Source: an uncultured Moraxella sp. (GTDB taxonomy: Bacteria; Pseudomonadota; Gammaproteobacteria; Pseudomonadales; Moraxellaceae). From it: a stretch of 10,549 bases of DNA. Position numbers and translations under genes: made by a program. The stretch spans positions 1 through 10,549 of the forward strand of contig CAKMOY010000009.1 in assembly GCA_927911235.1 (NCBI GenBank), written 5' to 3'. Positions 1-8,799 of the stretch are shown here, piece by piece. Numbering within the stretch: position 1 is the stretch's first letter; every line of letters starts with the position of its first letter. The notes under the pieces were generated by a model. That model did no database searches. It was not told where the DNA came from and was given only the letters and a program-made list of their open reading frames with translations.

Positions 1-2
1 GA

Positions 3-68
3 CCAATAAGTTAGAAGGTTTGTTTAGCCAAATTAAACAAAAAATTGCGTTGTCATCAAAGGATTAAG
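3..68 (+). pseudogene. C-terminal fragment of a transposase (partial at window edge)
   Basis: An open frame from the window edge ends at TAA 66-68 and reads TNKLEGLFSQIKQKIALSSKD. The TN-x-LEG-x-FS-x-hydrophilic pattern is typical of the C-terminal part of certain DDE transposases, where an (N)TTN-LEG-FS-LK segment is common. Only about 21 codons are visible, so the family cannot be fixed and it is unknown whether the upstream part is intact. The frame entering the far right edge of the window has a similar character. Family membership is recalled from memory, so confidence is low. Confidence 0.35.
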
Positions 69-136
69 TCAAGTATAGGCAGTTAAAGTTTATTGATGAT
101 TTTATGATAGGTCATGGGTGATTTTTAGGTAAAATT

Positions 137-203
137 AAAACAGATAACCCTTCTATCAAAATAGCATGAAAAATGTCTATTAGGGAGGGGTATCTGTTTT
201 TTT
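137..203. terminator. Hairpin, probable bidirectional rho-independent terminator
   Basis: The arm AAAACAGATAACCC (137-150) pairs with GGGTATCTGTTTT (188-200) with a single bulged A. The right arm runs into T residues to 203. On the other strand the opposite arm is followed by a T-rich run. The loop is long (about 37 nt) and holds a smaller CTAT/ATAG pairing. The hairpin lies downstream of the minus-strand gene ending at 228, so it can terminate that transcript. In the plus direction it would stop read-through from the transposase fragment. The long loop leaves open that it is an IS-end remnant instead. Confidence 0.5.
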
Positions 204-224
204 AGCATGAATTTTGTCTATTAG
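162..224. repeat. Pair of 22-bp direct repeats (19/22 identical)
   Basis: The segments at 162-183 and 203-224 both begin TAGCATGAA and end TGTCTATTAG. They differ only in three central bases, AAA against TTT. The first copy is in the loop of the 137-203 hairpin and the second starts at its T-run. Each copy has an imperfect internal dyad. No function is recognised. Confidence 0.6.
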
Positions 225-227
225 ACC

Positions 228-878
228 TTAATTTTCATTCCAAAAACAACTTTCATATAAAGGCGTTAAACGTTCAATTTGCTCAATCGTCCAATTTTTT
301 ACATCCAAACTTGCCAAATCTTCACGCAAAATATGTTTACCAATACACACAAAATCCTTGTCTATTTTGGATTGATTAACAGCCAAAAAATCCGCCAAAT
401 CATCGCCCAACTCGCCAACGGTGCGATATTCCGCATATTCGCCTTCGCTGTCATACCAAATATCAAAATCGGCAAATTCGGCTGAATTGTCCATTAACAC
501 ATCAAGCCATTGATGATAGTTTTTGAGTGAAGTGGTGGATTGATGAGCCTTGTAAGCGTGCCATTCTAAGCTAATGGTTAGGCGTTTTTGGTTTAAAATT
601 AAAGATAAAATCGGTGCATCGGCTTGATACGTTTGATATTTAAAAAACGCAAAAAAATGCGCTCGCACTTGCCAACCGTTGCACCAACGTTCAATATGGG
701 GCAAGTCGTATTTTAACGGCAATTCGCTAGAAATTTGCTCAACAAAATTTTTCCAATCTTGCCAAGCGGTACGATGATTTTGTTTAATTTGCGGTATTAA
801 CGCTGGGTATTCTCGTTTTAACACCGAAAATTGAAAGCTAGGAATATCAAAGATTTGACAATGGGTTTCGTTGAGCAT
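228..878 (-). CDS. Conserved hypothetical protein (216 aa), HI_0552-like
   Basis: This is a complete 216-codon frame with ATG at 876-878, an AGG-containing ribosome site about 7 nt upstream, and TAA at 228-230. The product is soluble-looking, without signal peptide or membrane segment. It is rich in Trp, Tyr and Phe (WQDWKNF, ERWCNGWQVRAHFFAFF, FDIWYDSEGEYAEYRTVGELGDD). Length and overall character recall the uncharacterised HI_0552-type family of Haemophilus and relatives, but this is a recollection and no catalytic motif is visible. It starts 14 nt after the stop of the 81-aa gene upstream, so the two probably share a transcript that ends at the 137-203 hairpin. The gene also holds a CAAGCGGT word near 765, one base short of the Actinobacillus-type uptake core, which may be chance. 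Confidence 0.75.
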   Translation of the reverse strand: MLNETHCQIFDIPSFQFSVLKREYPALIPQIKQNHRTAWQDWKNFVEQISSELPLKYDLPHIERWCNGWQVRAHFFAFFKYQTYQADAPILSLILNQKRLTISLEWHAYKAHQSTTSLKNYHQWLDVLMDNSAEFADFDIWYDSEGEYAEYRTVGELGDDLADFLAVNQSKIDKDFVCIGKHILREDLASLDVKNWTIEQIERLTPLYESCFWNEN

Positions 879-892
879 TTTTTAGCCTTTTG

Positions 893-1138
893 TTAATCAC
901 CACCGACATTTAACACAGGCGACGCACTTTCTTCTGACAATAATACCGTCATCATGTTGGTGACGAGTTTGGCTTTTTCGGTTTCATTCATGGTGACGAT
1001 TTGGCGTTTGGACAGTTCGTTTAGCGTACCTTCCACCATCAAAATCGCCCCTTTTACTAGGGTTTGCCGAGCCATGACGACCGATTGGGCTTGTTGCTTT
1101 CGTAGCATAACTTGGGCGATTTCTGGGGCATATGACAT
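893..1138 (-). CDS. Small hypothetical protein (81 aa)
   Basis: The frame runs from ATG 1136-1138 to TAA 893-895. The product is short, predicted mainly helical and soluble: an Ala/Gln-rich N-terminus (residues 1-25), a central amphipathic stretch (LVKGAILMVEGTLNELSKR) and a flexible end (SASPVLNVGGD). I do not recognise the family. The ribosome site is weak: AGGA lies 18 nt from the ATG. It is the first gene of a likely two-gene unit with the 216-aa protein, with a 14-nt gap. An overlapping plus-strand frame exists, but this reading has the better composition and context. A Fur-box-like word lies just upstream at 1158-1176. Confidence 0.6.
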   Translation of the reverse strand: MSYAPEIAQVMLRKQQAQSVVMARQTLVKGAILMVEGTLNELSKRQIVTMNETEKAKLVTNMMTVLLSEESASPVLNVGGD

Positions 1139-1176
1139 TCTGATGAAAAAAATTTATCCTAATGATAATTATTTTG

Positions 1177-1207
1177 GCAAAAACTGATAAATTTTTAACA
1201 AAATCAG
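1177..1207 (-). terminator. Weak terminator candidate after apt
   Basis: Read on the minus strand, CTGAT overlaps the apt stop codon. It can pair with ATCAG 15 nt later, followed by TTTTT. The stem is only five base pairs with an AT-rich loop, so this is a marginal call. Confidence 0.25.
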
Positions 1208-1725
1208 GCTTTTAATACGGTAAAAACAGGCAAGCCCAAATCTTGGTGCAAATCCACCAAATCAATCAATACCAACGCACCCTCGACTTCATAACCTGCC
1301 GATTGACAAAGCTTTGCGGTGGCTTTTAGCGTACCACCTGTCGCCAAAATATCATCAACAATCAACACTTTTTTGATGATTGGGTCTTGGTTTTGGAGGA
1401 TTTCTAGCGTGTCCGAACCGTATTCTAAGTCATACCCTTCACGCACCACAGGCGGTGGCAATTTTCCAGCCTTACGCACGACCGTCATGCCTTTGCCTGT
1501 GCGACCTGCCAACAAACTTGCAAACAAAAATCCACGAGATTCCACACCGACCAAACAGTCAATCTCATCAAACAAACCATCAGGCAAACAAGCCAATAAT
1601 GCGTCCGTCACATTACTGACATGGTGTTGTAATAATGGTGTGATATCATAAAATTCAATGCCAGCTTTTGGAAAGTCGTTTACGGTGCGGATAATTTGCC
1701 AAAATGGGTGGTTTTTTTGTGTCAT
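1204..1725 (-). CDS. apt: Adenine phosphoribosyltransferase
   Basis: The enzyme condenses adenine with 5-phosphoribosyl-1-pyrophosphate to give AMP and pyrophosphate in cytoplasmic purine salvage. The 173-aa length fits the bacterial Apt family. Visible hallmarks are the N-terminal DFPKAGIEFYDITPLL segment (residues 18-32), GVESRGFLFA (60-69), the flexible-loop region around RKAGKLPPPVVRE (84-96) and the PRPP-binding motif VLIVDDILATGGT (120-132). ATG 1723-1725 has AGG about 9 nt upstream. A good sigma70 promoter lies at 1759-1786, so the gene is probably transcribed separately from aroQ. The reading frame is intact. Confidence 0.97.
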   Translation of the reverse strand: MTQKNHPFWQIIRTVNDFPKAGIEFYDITPLLQHHVSNVTDALLACLPDGLFDEIDCLVGVESRGFLFASLLAGRTGKGMTVVRKAGKLPPPVVREGYDLEYGSDTLEILQNQDPIIKKVLIVDDILATGGTLKATAKLCQSAGYEVEGALVLIDLVDLHQDLGLPVFTVLKA

Positions 1726-1758
1726 AACTGCCTACTTGTTTAAAAAAATTAAGCCAAT

Positions 1759-1786
1759 AGTATAAGCGATTCAAAAAATTGGTCAA
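1759..1786 (-). promoter_or_regulatory. Sigma70 promoter of apt
   Basis: On the minus strand TTGACC (1786-1781) is followed after 16 nt by TATACT (1764-1759), about 33 nt before the apt start codon. Both boxes are one mismatch from consensus. The spacing, strand and location between aroQ and apt support the call. Confidence 0.65.
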
Positions 1787-1798
1787 AATTTTGCCTAA

Positions 1799-2272
1799 TT
1801 ATTTGGCAAATTTTTGCAACAAATAATTCAAAGCAGACGTATAACCCATCGCCCCCAAACCACAAATCACCGCTTCCGCCTTATCGCTAAAATACGAATG
1901 ATGGCGAAACGGCTCACGGCTATGCACATTGGACAAATGCACTTCCACAAAGGGCTTGTTGATAGCAAGCAGGGCATCACGCAGTACCACAGACGTATGG
2001 GTAAAACCTGCTGGATTGATAATCACCGCATCAATTTTTTCTTCGTCAATCCCTGTTAATAAGCCATGATGATGAATTTTGTCAATCAAGGCAGATTCAC
2101 TATTTGATTGATAAAATGTGATATTGGTTGAATGTTTTTTGGCAATATTTGTCAAATCTTGTTCAATATCATACAAAGTTTGATAGCCATAAATCTCAGG
2201 TTCACGTTTGCCAAGCAAATTTAAATTTGCCCCATTTAAAACCAAAATATGTAAAGGTCGGGTTGCTGTCAT
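1799..2272 (-). CDS. aroQ: Type II 3-dehydroquinate dehydratase
   Basis: The enzyme catalyses dehydration of 3-dehydroquinate to 3-dehydroshikimate, third step of the shikimate pathway, in the cytoplasm, normally as a dodecamer. The 157-aa length is normal for the type II (AroQ) family. The N-terminus [21 protein letters not shown] (residues 9-29) includes the lid-loop Arg23 and the catalytic Tyr28. NPAGFTHTS (86-94) and [12 protein letters not shown] (109-120, catalytic His112) form the substrate site. ATG 2270-2272 has GGAG about 7 nt upstream. A TATACT-like -10 lies at 2312-2317 on the minus strand, but no convincing -35 is seen. The gene is divergent from obg. In many gammaproteobacteria aroQ sits before accB, but no such neighbour is present here. 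Confidence 0.97.
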   Translation of the reverse strand: MTATRPLHILVLNGANLNLLGKREPEIYGYQTLYDIEQDLTNIAKKHSTNITFYQSNSESALIDKIHHHGLLTGIDEEKIDAVIINPAGFTHTSVVLRDALLAINKPFVEVHLSNVHSREPFRHHSYFSDKAEAVICGLGAMGYTSALNYLLQKFAK

Positions 2273-2313
2273 GATTTCTCCAAATTTTTATGCTTATAAA
2301 TTTAGTTTCATAG

Positions 2314-3629
<1,316 letters not shown>

Positions 3630-3635
3630 TCAAAA

Positions 3636-3876
3636 TTAACAAACAATCATTGATAAATAATGCTTATCATAACCAATATCAACTAATCCATTATCGCCAC
3701 GAAAGCCTCTGAGTAAATAACCACTATATTTCTTGACGAAAGATATTATACCATCGGTTGATGGTGTTGCGATTTAATTCAAGTAAAATCGCTATTTTTG
3801 TAACATCTACATCAGCACAAAAGAATTTTATGATTTTTTTGATTTTTTAGGTGCTTAACTTACTGTTATATTTCAT
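3636..3876 (-). pseudogene. IS1595-family transposase remnant (N-terminal part with internal deletion)
   Basis: From ATG at 3876 the frame reads MKYNSKLST, then TAA, then KIIKFFCADVDVTKIAILL, ELNRNTINRWYNIFRQEI and another stop. After a one-base shift it continues as RGFRGDNGLVDIGYDKHY and ends with SMIVC and TAA. The first part matches the HTH region of IS1595/IS1016-like transposases. The G-x-GLVD-GYDKHY segment belongs near their C-terminal third, directly before the NEFA...CHINGIESFWSF region. The DDE core between them is missing. Nonsense change, frame change and deletion show real decay. Family identity is from recalled motif patterns. Confidence 0.7.
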
Positions 3877-3900
3877 GTTTCTAGTTTAGTATGGGTTGTG

Positions 3901-3916
3901 TTGCTAGTCTAGAGAC
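3901..3916 (-). repeat. IS1595-type terminal repeat, left of the R-M island
   Basis: Read on the minus strand this is GTCTCTAGACTAGCAA. The opposite end of the island at 8800-8815 reads GGCTCTAGACTATCAA on the plus strand, 14 of 16 identical and in inverted orientation. It lies upstream of the transposase N-terminus, where an IS terminal repeat is expected. Confidence 0.55.
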
Positions 3917-3938
3917 TTACCTATTAGGATTTATAACC

Positions 3939-5984
3939 ATGAATATAGACATTCAAACCGAATTAACCCAAGCCCTATTATCACACGAAAAAGTATGGGC
4001 AAACGAAGAAAAAACCATTTTAGCCAAAAACATTCTGTTGGATTTGGTGGAAAAAACCGACCCGACTATTATCGGTTTGTTATTGAGCAATGATGAGTTA
4101 AAACGCCATTTTTTTGTGGAAGTGAATGGCGTTTTGGTATTTAAATTGCAGGATTTTCGTTTTTTCTTGGACAAACACAGCATCAATAATTCCTACACGA
4201 AATATGCCAATCGCATTGGCTTGAAGGACGGCAATCGCTTTTTGAAAGACAGTTCGGATATTGTGTTGGATTTTCCATTCAAAGATTGTGTGTTAAATGG
4301 CGGACAAAGCACCGAAGAAGGCGAAGAAATTTATTTTAAACGCAATAATGACCAGCCAGCCAGCCAATTATACACTAAATTAACCCGAAAAAGACAAGAA
4401 ATCTTTTTTAATCAAACGCTTGCTTTTGATGAAATTGACCGACTTTTTGACGCAAAAGCATTTTCAAAATTCTCTCGCTACACCGCAGACGGCAAACAAC
4501 CCGTTGGCGAAATCAAACGCCATTCAGACGGCTTTTTAAAAGGTGTGCCAGCCGAAAATCTTATTATCAAAGGCAATAATCTGATTGCCCTGCATTCGCT
4601 TGCCAAGCGGTTTAAAGGCAAAGTGAAGTTGATTTATATTGACCCACCTTATTATTTTAATGAAACAAAACCAACTGATACATTTAATTACAATTCAAAT
4701 TTTAAACTGTCATCTTGGCTCTTATTTATGAAGAACAGGCTTGAGGTTGCAAGAGAGTTATTAACACCCAATGGAACAATTCTTGTTAGTATCAATGAAA
4801 GTGGTAATGCTTATTTAAAAATCTTAATGAGCGAAATTTTTAATAAAGAAAACTTTGTAGAGACATTCATTTGGAAAAATACAGATAATCCTGATAGTTT
4901 ATCAAAAAAATCTCGTGCTTCTGTTGAATATATCATTGCTTTTGAGAAGAAAATTGAAAAATCTAATGCGTATATTGGTAAAGATACTGAAAATGGCGAT
5001 GCACCATTGTTAAATACTGGAAATAAATATAAGCCACTCATTTTTCCAGCAGGTTCAATTCGTTTTAATATTCCAGACCAATTAATTAAAAAAGGCAAGC
5101 CTGATAGAGTGGAAATTGCTCACGATTTTGAAATTAGAAATGGTCTTAATCTCCAAGATGTTACCTTTGTTGGTGAATTTAAGTGGGGACAAGAAATGCT
5201 GAATGAAGAATTAGAAAAAGGAACATACTTTTTAGTAAAATCGGATAAGTTTTCTATTCGTTTTCAAAGATTAGAAGCCACATCAATGGCACCTGAAAAA
5301 TATATTGATGATATTTATTTATCAAAAGCAATTGGAGTTGGTACAAATGAAGATGCAACTACTCATTTAAAAAAGATGGGGATAGATTTTTCAAATCCTA
5401 AACCTGAAACATTGATTTCATTTTTTATTAAGGCTATTACTACTCCAAAAGATATTGTTTTAGATTTCTTTTCTGGCTCTGGCACAACCGCCGCCGTCGC
5501 CCACAAAATGAACCGCCAATATATTGGTATTGAACAAATGGATTATATTGAAACGCTTGCCGTTGAACGCTTGAAAAAAGTCATTGCCGGCGAGCAAGGC
5601 GGTATTTCAAAAGCTGTGAATTGGCAAGGCGGTGGCGAGTTTGTCTATGCCGAACTTGCTCCGTTTAACGAAACCGCAAAACAACAGATTTTGGCTTGCG
5701 AAAGTGCAGGCTGCCTGAAAACATTATTTGACGATTTTTGTGAACATTATTTCTTAAAATATAACGTCAGCGTAAATGAATTTAATCAAATTATTAACGA
5801 GCCTGAATTTCAATTTTTACCATTAGACGAACAAAAACAAATGGTGCTTGAAATGTTAGATTTAAATCAAATGTATGTTTCCTTATCTGAAATGGATGAT
5901 GAACAATTTGCAGGCTGCTTGAATGATAATGATAAAGCGTTAAGCCGTGCGTTCTATCAAGTGGAGAAAAAAGATGGCGAATAA
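3939..5984 (+). CDS. mod: Type III restriction-modification DNA methyltransferase (ModA-like)
   Basis: Mod recognises the target site and transfers a methyl group from S-adenosylmethionine, in type III systems to N6 of adenine on one strand. It also directs the Res subunit. The chosen ATG at 3939 has AGGA at 3926-3929. The longer frame from 3891 would begin inside the IS end, so I reject it, giving 681 aa. The N-terminal domain (1-137) leads to a DQPASQ stretch (138-143) encoded by an (AGCC)3 tract. Conserved KLTRKRQEIFFNQTLAFDEI and SRYTADGKQ segments follow, then motif IV DPPY (235-238), a variable target-recognition region, and motif I DFFSGSGTTAA (from 509). The IV-before-I order marks the beta class. 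The recognition region is visibly AT-richer than its flanks, suggesting an exchanged cassette. The stop overlaps res by 11 nt. The frame is intact and should be active. Confidence 0.96.
   Translation: MNIDIQTELTQALLSHEKVWANEEKTILAKNILLDLVEKTDPTIIGLLLSNDELKRHFFVEVNGVLVFKLQDFRFFLDKHSINNSYTKYANRIGLKDGNRFLKDSSDIVLDFPFKDCVLNGGQSTEEGEEIYFKRNNDQPASQLYTKLTRKRQEIFFNQTLAFDEIDRLFDAKAFSKFSRYTADGKQPVGEIKRHSDGFLKGVPAENLIIKGNNLIALHSLAKRFKGKVKLIYIDPPYYFNETKPTDTFNYNSNFKLSSWLLFMKNRLEVARELLTPNGTILVSINESGNAYLKILMSEIFNKENFVETFIWKNTDNPDSLSKKSRASVEYIIAFEKKIEKSNAYIGKDTENGDAPLLNTGNKYKPLIFPAGSIRFNIPDQLIKKGKPDRVEIAHDFEIRNGLNLQDVTFVGEFKWGQEMLNEELEKGTYFLVKSDKFSIRFQRLEATSMAPEKYIDDIYLSKAIGVGTNEDATTHLKKMGIDFSNPKPETLISFFIKAITTPKDIVLDFFSGSGTTAAVAHKMNRQYIGIEQMDYIETLAVERLKKVIAGEQGGISKAVNWQGGGEFVYAELAPFNETAKQQILACESAGCLKTLFDDFCEHYFLKYNVSVNEFNQIINEPEFQFLPLDEQKQMVLEMLDLNQMYVSLSEMDDEQFAGCLNDNDKALSRAFYQVEKKDGE
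4352..4365 (+). repeat. Short (AGCC)3 tract inside mod
   Basis: Three AGCC units at 4354-4365 are preceded by a half unit CC. They encode QPAS within DQPASQ (residues 138-143). ModA genes of Haemophilus and Neisseria carry long AGCC or AGTC tracts encoding SQPA repeats at the corresponding site, and changes in copy number switch the gene on and off. With three units the frame here is on, and a tract this short is expected to be stable. Confidence 0.75.
4523..4534 (-). other. Neisserial DNA uptake sequence (10-mer core)
   Basis: On the minus strand the word AAGCCGTCTGAA contains the exact 10-base core GCCGTCTGAA and differs by one base from the 12-base AT-DUS and AG-DUS. It lies in the conserved part of mod, just before motif IV. 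Confidence 0.65.
5708..5719 (+). other. DUS-like word identical to AG-simDUS
   Basis: AGGCTGCCTGAA is, as I recall the DUS dialects, the exact 12-mer typical of Simonsiella-type Neisseriaceae. It lies in the 3' conserved part of mod. Confidence 0.55.
5912..5923 (+). other. DUS-like word, one mismatch to AG-simDUS
   Basis: AGGCTGCTTGAA differs by one base from AGGCTGCCTGAA. It is near the end of mod and in the same orientation as the 5708 copy. Confidence 0.4.
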
Positions 5985-6137
5985 TAAAACGTTATTTGAT
6001 TGGGTGGAAGACCGCAAATCAATGCTAGAAGAAATGGAACAGACGGATTTTTTTGCACTGCCTGAATTTGTTTCAAATAATTTGAAATATCCGTTTTTTG
6101 AATGGCAAAAATCCGCCCTTGAAAACTTTTTGATTTT

Positions 6138-6148
6138 TGACCGCACTT
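6138..6148 (-). other. Haemophilus-type DNA uptake signal
   Basis: On the minus strand this reads AAGTGCGGTCA, which includes the exact 9-base Haemophilus influenzae USS core AAGTGCGGT plus the favoured CA extension. It lies in the 5' part of res. A near match with one mismatch (ACCGCACTA) follows at 6629-6637. Confidence 0.6.
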
Positions 6149-6431
6149 CAAAATTAAAGGATTTCCCCGACATTAAAAATCGCCCTACCCATTTGCTGTT
6201 CAATATGGCAACAGGTGCAGGCAAAACGATGATGATGGCTGCGTTGATTTTGTATTATTTTGAAAAAGGGTATCGGCATTTTTTGTTTTTTGTGAATCAA
6301 AACAATATTGTTGATAAAACAGAAAATAATTTTATTGACCCGACGCACGCGAAATTTTTTATTTACCGAGAAGATTTTGCAAGGTGATACGGTAATTCCT
6401 ATTCGCAAAAGTGGAAACGTTTTAGCCAATA

Positions 6432-6443
6432 TTCAGACGGCAT
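6432..6443 (-). other. Exact 12-base Neisseria DNA uptake sequence
   Basis: On the minus strand this reads ATGCCGTCTGAA, identical to the full AT-DUS of Neisseria meningitidis and N. gonorrhoeae. It lies in res, about 290 nt from a Haemophilus-type uptake signal. Confidence 0.7.
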
Positions 6444-8126
6444 TGAAATTAAATTTACCAGCATTCAAAAACTATATAACGATATTCACACCGAGCGAGA
6501 AAATCAAACCACATTGGCGGATTTGCACAAATTGAATCTTGTGATGCTGGGCGATGAAGCACACCATTTAAACGCTCAAACCAAAGGCAAAAAACAAGGT
6601 GAATTAGATTTAGAAAAGGAAATGAACGACCGCACTAGCGATGCCGAAATTGAACGCAAAGGCTGGGAGCATATGGTTTTGGAATTGTTACTCAATAAAA
6701 ATGGCAATCCTAGCCAAAATGTGTTGTTGGAATTTACCGCCACGCCACCTGAAAAAGCGGAAGTGCAGGAAAAATACCGCGATAAAATCATCACAAAATT
6801 TGGGTTAAAAGAATTTTGCAAAAGGTTATACCAAAGAAATCAATTTGGTATCCAGTACGCTGGGTAAGAAAGAGCGAGTATTGCACGCTTTATTGTTTGC
6901 TTGGTATCGCCATCAAATCGCGTTGAAATATAGCATTGCCAATTTCAAGCCTGTGATGTTGTTTAGAAGTAAGTCAATTGATGAATCAAAAGCGGATTAT
7001 TTGGCATTTTTAAATTGGGTAGAAAATGTGCAAGCGGATGATTTTTCGTTTTTAACGACATTTTGGGCAAGCCTAAACGATAGCGATAAACGCCAACGAA
7101 CAAGGCAAAACCCGCACCGAACAAGCCCTAAAATTTATGCAGGAAAATGGCTTTGAGTTTGCACATTTAGCAAATTGGGTAAAACAAAATTATCAAAAAC
7201 ACAATGTGATTATTACCAACTCCGAGACCAACAAAACCAAAAAAGAAAAAACCGACAGTGAAACGGAAAAATTGCTAAATAATTTGGAAGCAGCTGATAA
7301 TCCAATTCGTGCCATTTTTACGGTGGATAGATTAACCGAAGGTTGGGACGTTCTGAATTTGTTTGATATTGTGCGTTTGTATGAAGGGCAAAACGGCGGT
7401 GGTTCAAGTAAAAAATCGGGCAAAACGCCTGCCGCCACTGTATCGGAAAAGCAGTTGATTGGTCGCGGCGTACGTTATTTTCCATTTTCATTTGAAGGTA
7501 AACAGCCGAATAAACGCAAATTTGACAACGATATGCAACACGAATTGCGTATCTTGGAAGAATTGTTTTATTACACGCACGATGAGCAATCCCGCTATAT
7601 TTCAGAACTGAAAAATGAGTTGCGAAAAGACGGTTACTTGCTTGAAAAAGACGATGATAAGGTATTGGCAACATTTAAACTCAAATCTGAATTTGCAGAT
7701 AATAAGGATTTTAGAGAGTTGTTAATTTGGGCGAATAAAAAAAATCCCCAATCCAAATGCAAAAAGCAATAATGCATACAGCCTGAAAGCCAATCCGCAA
7801 ACGCTTTCATTCCAAGTTCACGGCAATCAACTATTGCAAGAAACGCAATTTAAAGCCGATGTAAATGATGAAATAGCACAACAAATTGGCACACAAAATA
7901 ATTTTACTCAAACCATAAAAATGAGTGAAATGGAGAGGCACATTTTCAATAAAGCATTGCATATCAAGGGGAAAAATAGTCAATCTTTATTCCATTTTGA
8001 CCGCTTACAAAGCAAACTCAACATTCAAAATCGCAATGAATTACAAAATAACTTGTTGAAAGATTGGCAAATTGAATTTTTGGGATTAGAGCAAGATAAA
8101 CAGATTAACCCAGATGATAAACTTGC

Positions 8127-8138
8127 AGGCTGTCTGAA
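8127..8138 (+). other. DUS-like word in the 3' part of res
   Basis: AGGCTGTCTGAA differs by one base from AG-simDUS (AGGCTGCCTGAA) and by two from AG-DUS. It encodes part of AGCLKIL in res. Confidence 0.4.
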
Positions 8139-8799
8139 AATCTTAGAAATGGTTGAAAAACATCTGAATGAAAGTGACATTCCATTTATCGGTACAAAAG
8201 AATTTACGCCTAAAAAATTGTGGGAAATTTTTGGCACACCGAAGCAAAAATGGGTCAAAAAAGATGATGTAAAAACGACTATTGCCATGCAAAATGATTG
8301 GTATGTGATGGATAATTTTGTTGGAACGAGTTTGGAAGAAGAGTTAATTCAATTTATTTCAGAGCGTTTGGGTGATTTGAAATCTAAATATGACGTTCAT
8401 TTAATCCGTAATGAAGAAGTGTTTAAATTGAATAACTTTGCCGATGGTGAAGGATTTATGCCAGACTTTATTTTATTGCTAAAAGATAAACAAAAATCTT
8501 CTTCCAATGGCGTGAATGACTTTTTGCATTACCAAATTTTCATTGAACCAAAAGGTGAGCATTTAGTGGAAAATGATAGGTGGAAAAAAGCTTTTTTAGA
8601 AGCAATTACAGTGGAATATGGGAAGGATAAGATTCTGCAAAAAGATACACCCCATTATCGTTTGATTGGTTTGCCGTTTTTTACTGATAATAAGAAAAAT
8701 AGACAATTTACAGAGTCATTTCCTTTAAGAACAGTTTCGCTTGAAAAAATAGAGTAGTGCATTGTGGGCAGCCTGCACAATTGATTTTTAAATTAGGAT

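Larger units (their letters stand above)
3630..3916 (-). mobile_element. Degenerate IS1595-family element, 5' half
   Basis: This stretch between obg and mod holds an IS remnant on the minus strand. Its outer end carries GTCTCTAGACTAGCAA (3916-3901), which matches 14/16 the end at 8800-8815. The remnant begins one base after the obg stop and lacks its own 3' end. It contains the N-terminal helix-turn-helix of the transposase, a large internal deletion removing the catalytic core, and a short segment from further downstream. It lies immediately upstream of mod, so any mod promoter must lie in it or in the 22 nt after it. Confidence 0.7.
5974..8757 (+). pseudogene. res: Type III restriction endonuclease subunit Res, frameshifted
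   Basis: Res is the ATP-dependent translocase and nuclease of the type III complex. It starts at ATG 5974 inside the end of mod, with GGAG at 5963-5966. Corrected for indels it is 926 aa, normal for the family. Walker A MATGAGKT (78-85), motif II DEAH (193-196), LEFTATPPEK (motif III), TVDRLTEGWDVLNLFD and motif VI QLIGRGVR (493-500) define the SF2 helicase. The C-terminal PD-(D/E)xK nuclease shows PDF (829-831) and EPK (857-859). The frame is broken by extra T in 6355-6360, two extra A near 6409 and 6417, one T and one A missing at 6813-6822, extra A near 7087 and extra A in 7737-7744. The net change is +3, so the final frame equals the first. I saw no nonsense substitution once these are corrected. 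As written, no functional nuclease can be made. Confidence 0.93.

Noticed and set aside
954..1187. Plus-strand 77-aa frame overlapping the 81-aa gene
   Set aside because: It lies antisense to a better-supported gene, and its composition is typical of a shadow frame.
3891..3938. Longer mod start at 3891
   Set aside because: The extra 16 codons lie in and just after the IS end and lack a ribosome site. ATG 3939 has AGGA at proper distance and begins like known Mod proteins.
8764..8778. GC-rich word after res as a terminator hairpin
   Set aside because: The arms do not pair well and there is no T-run. It looks more like a degenerate king3-type DUS (10/12).
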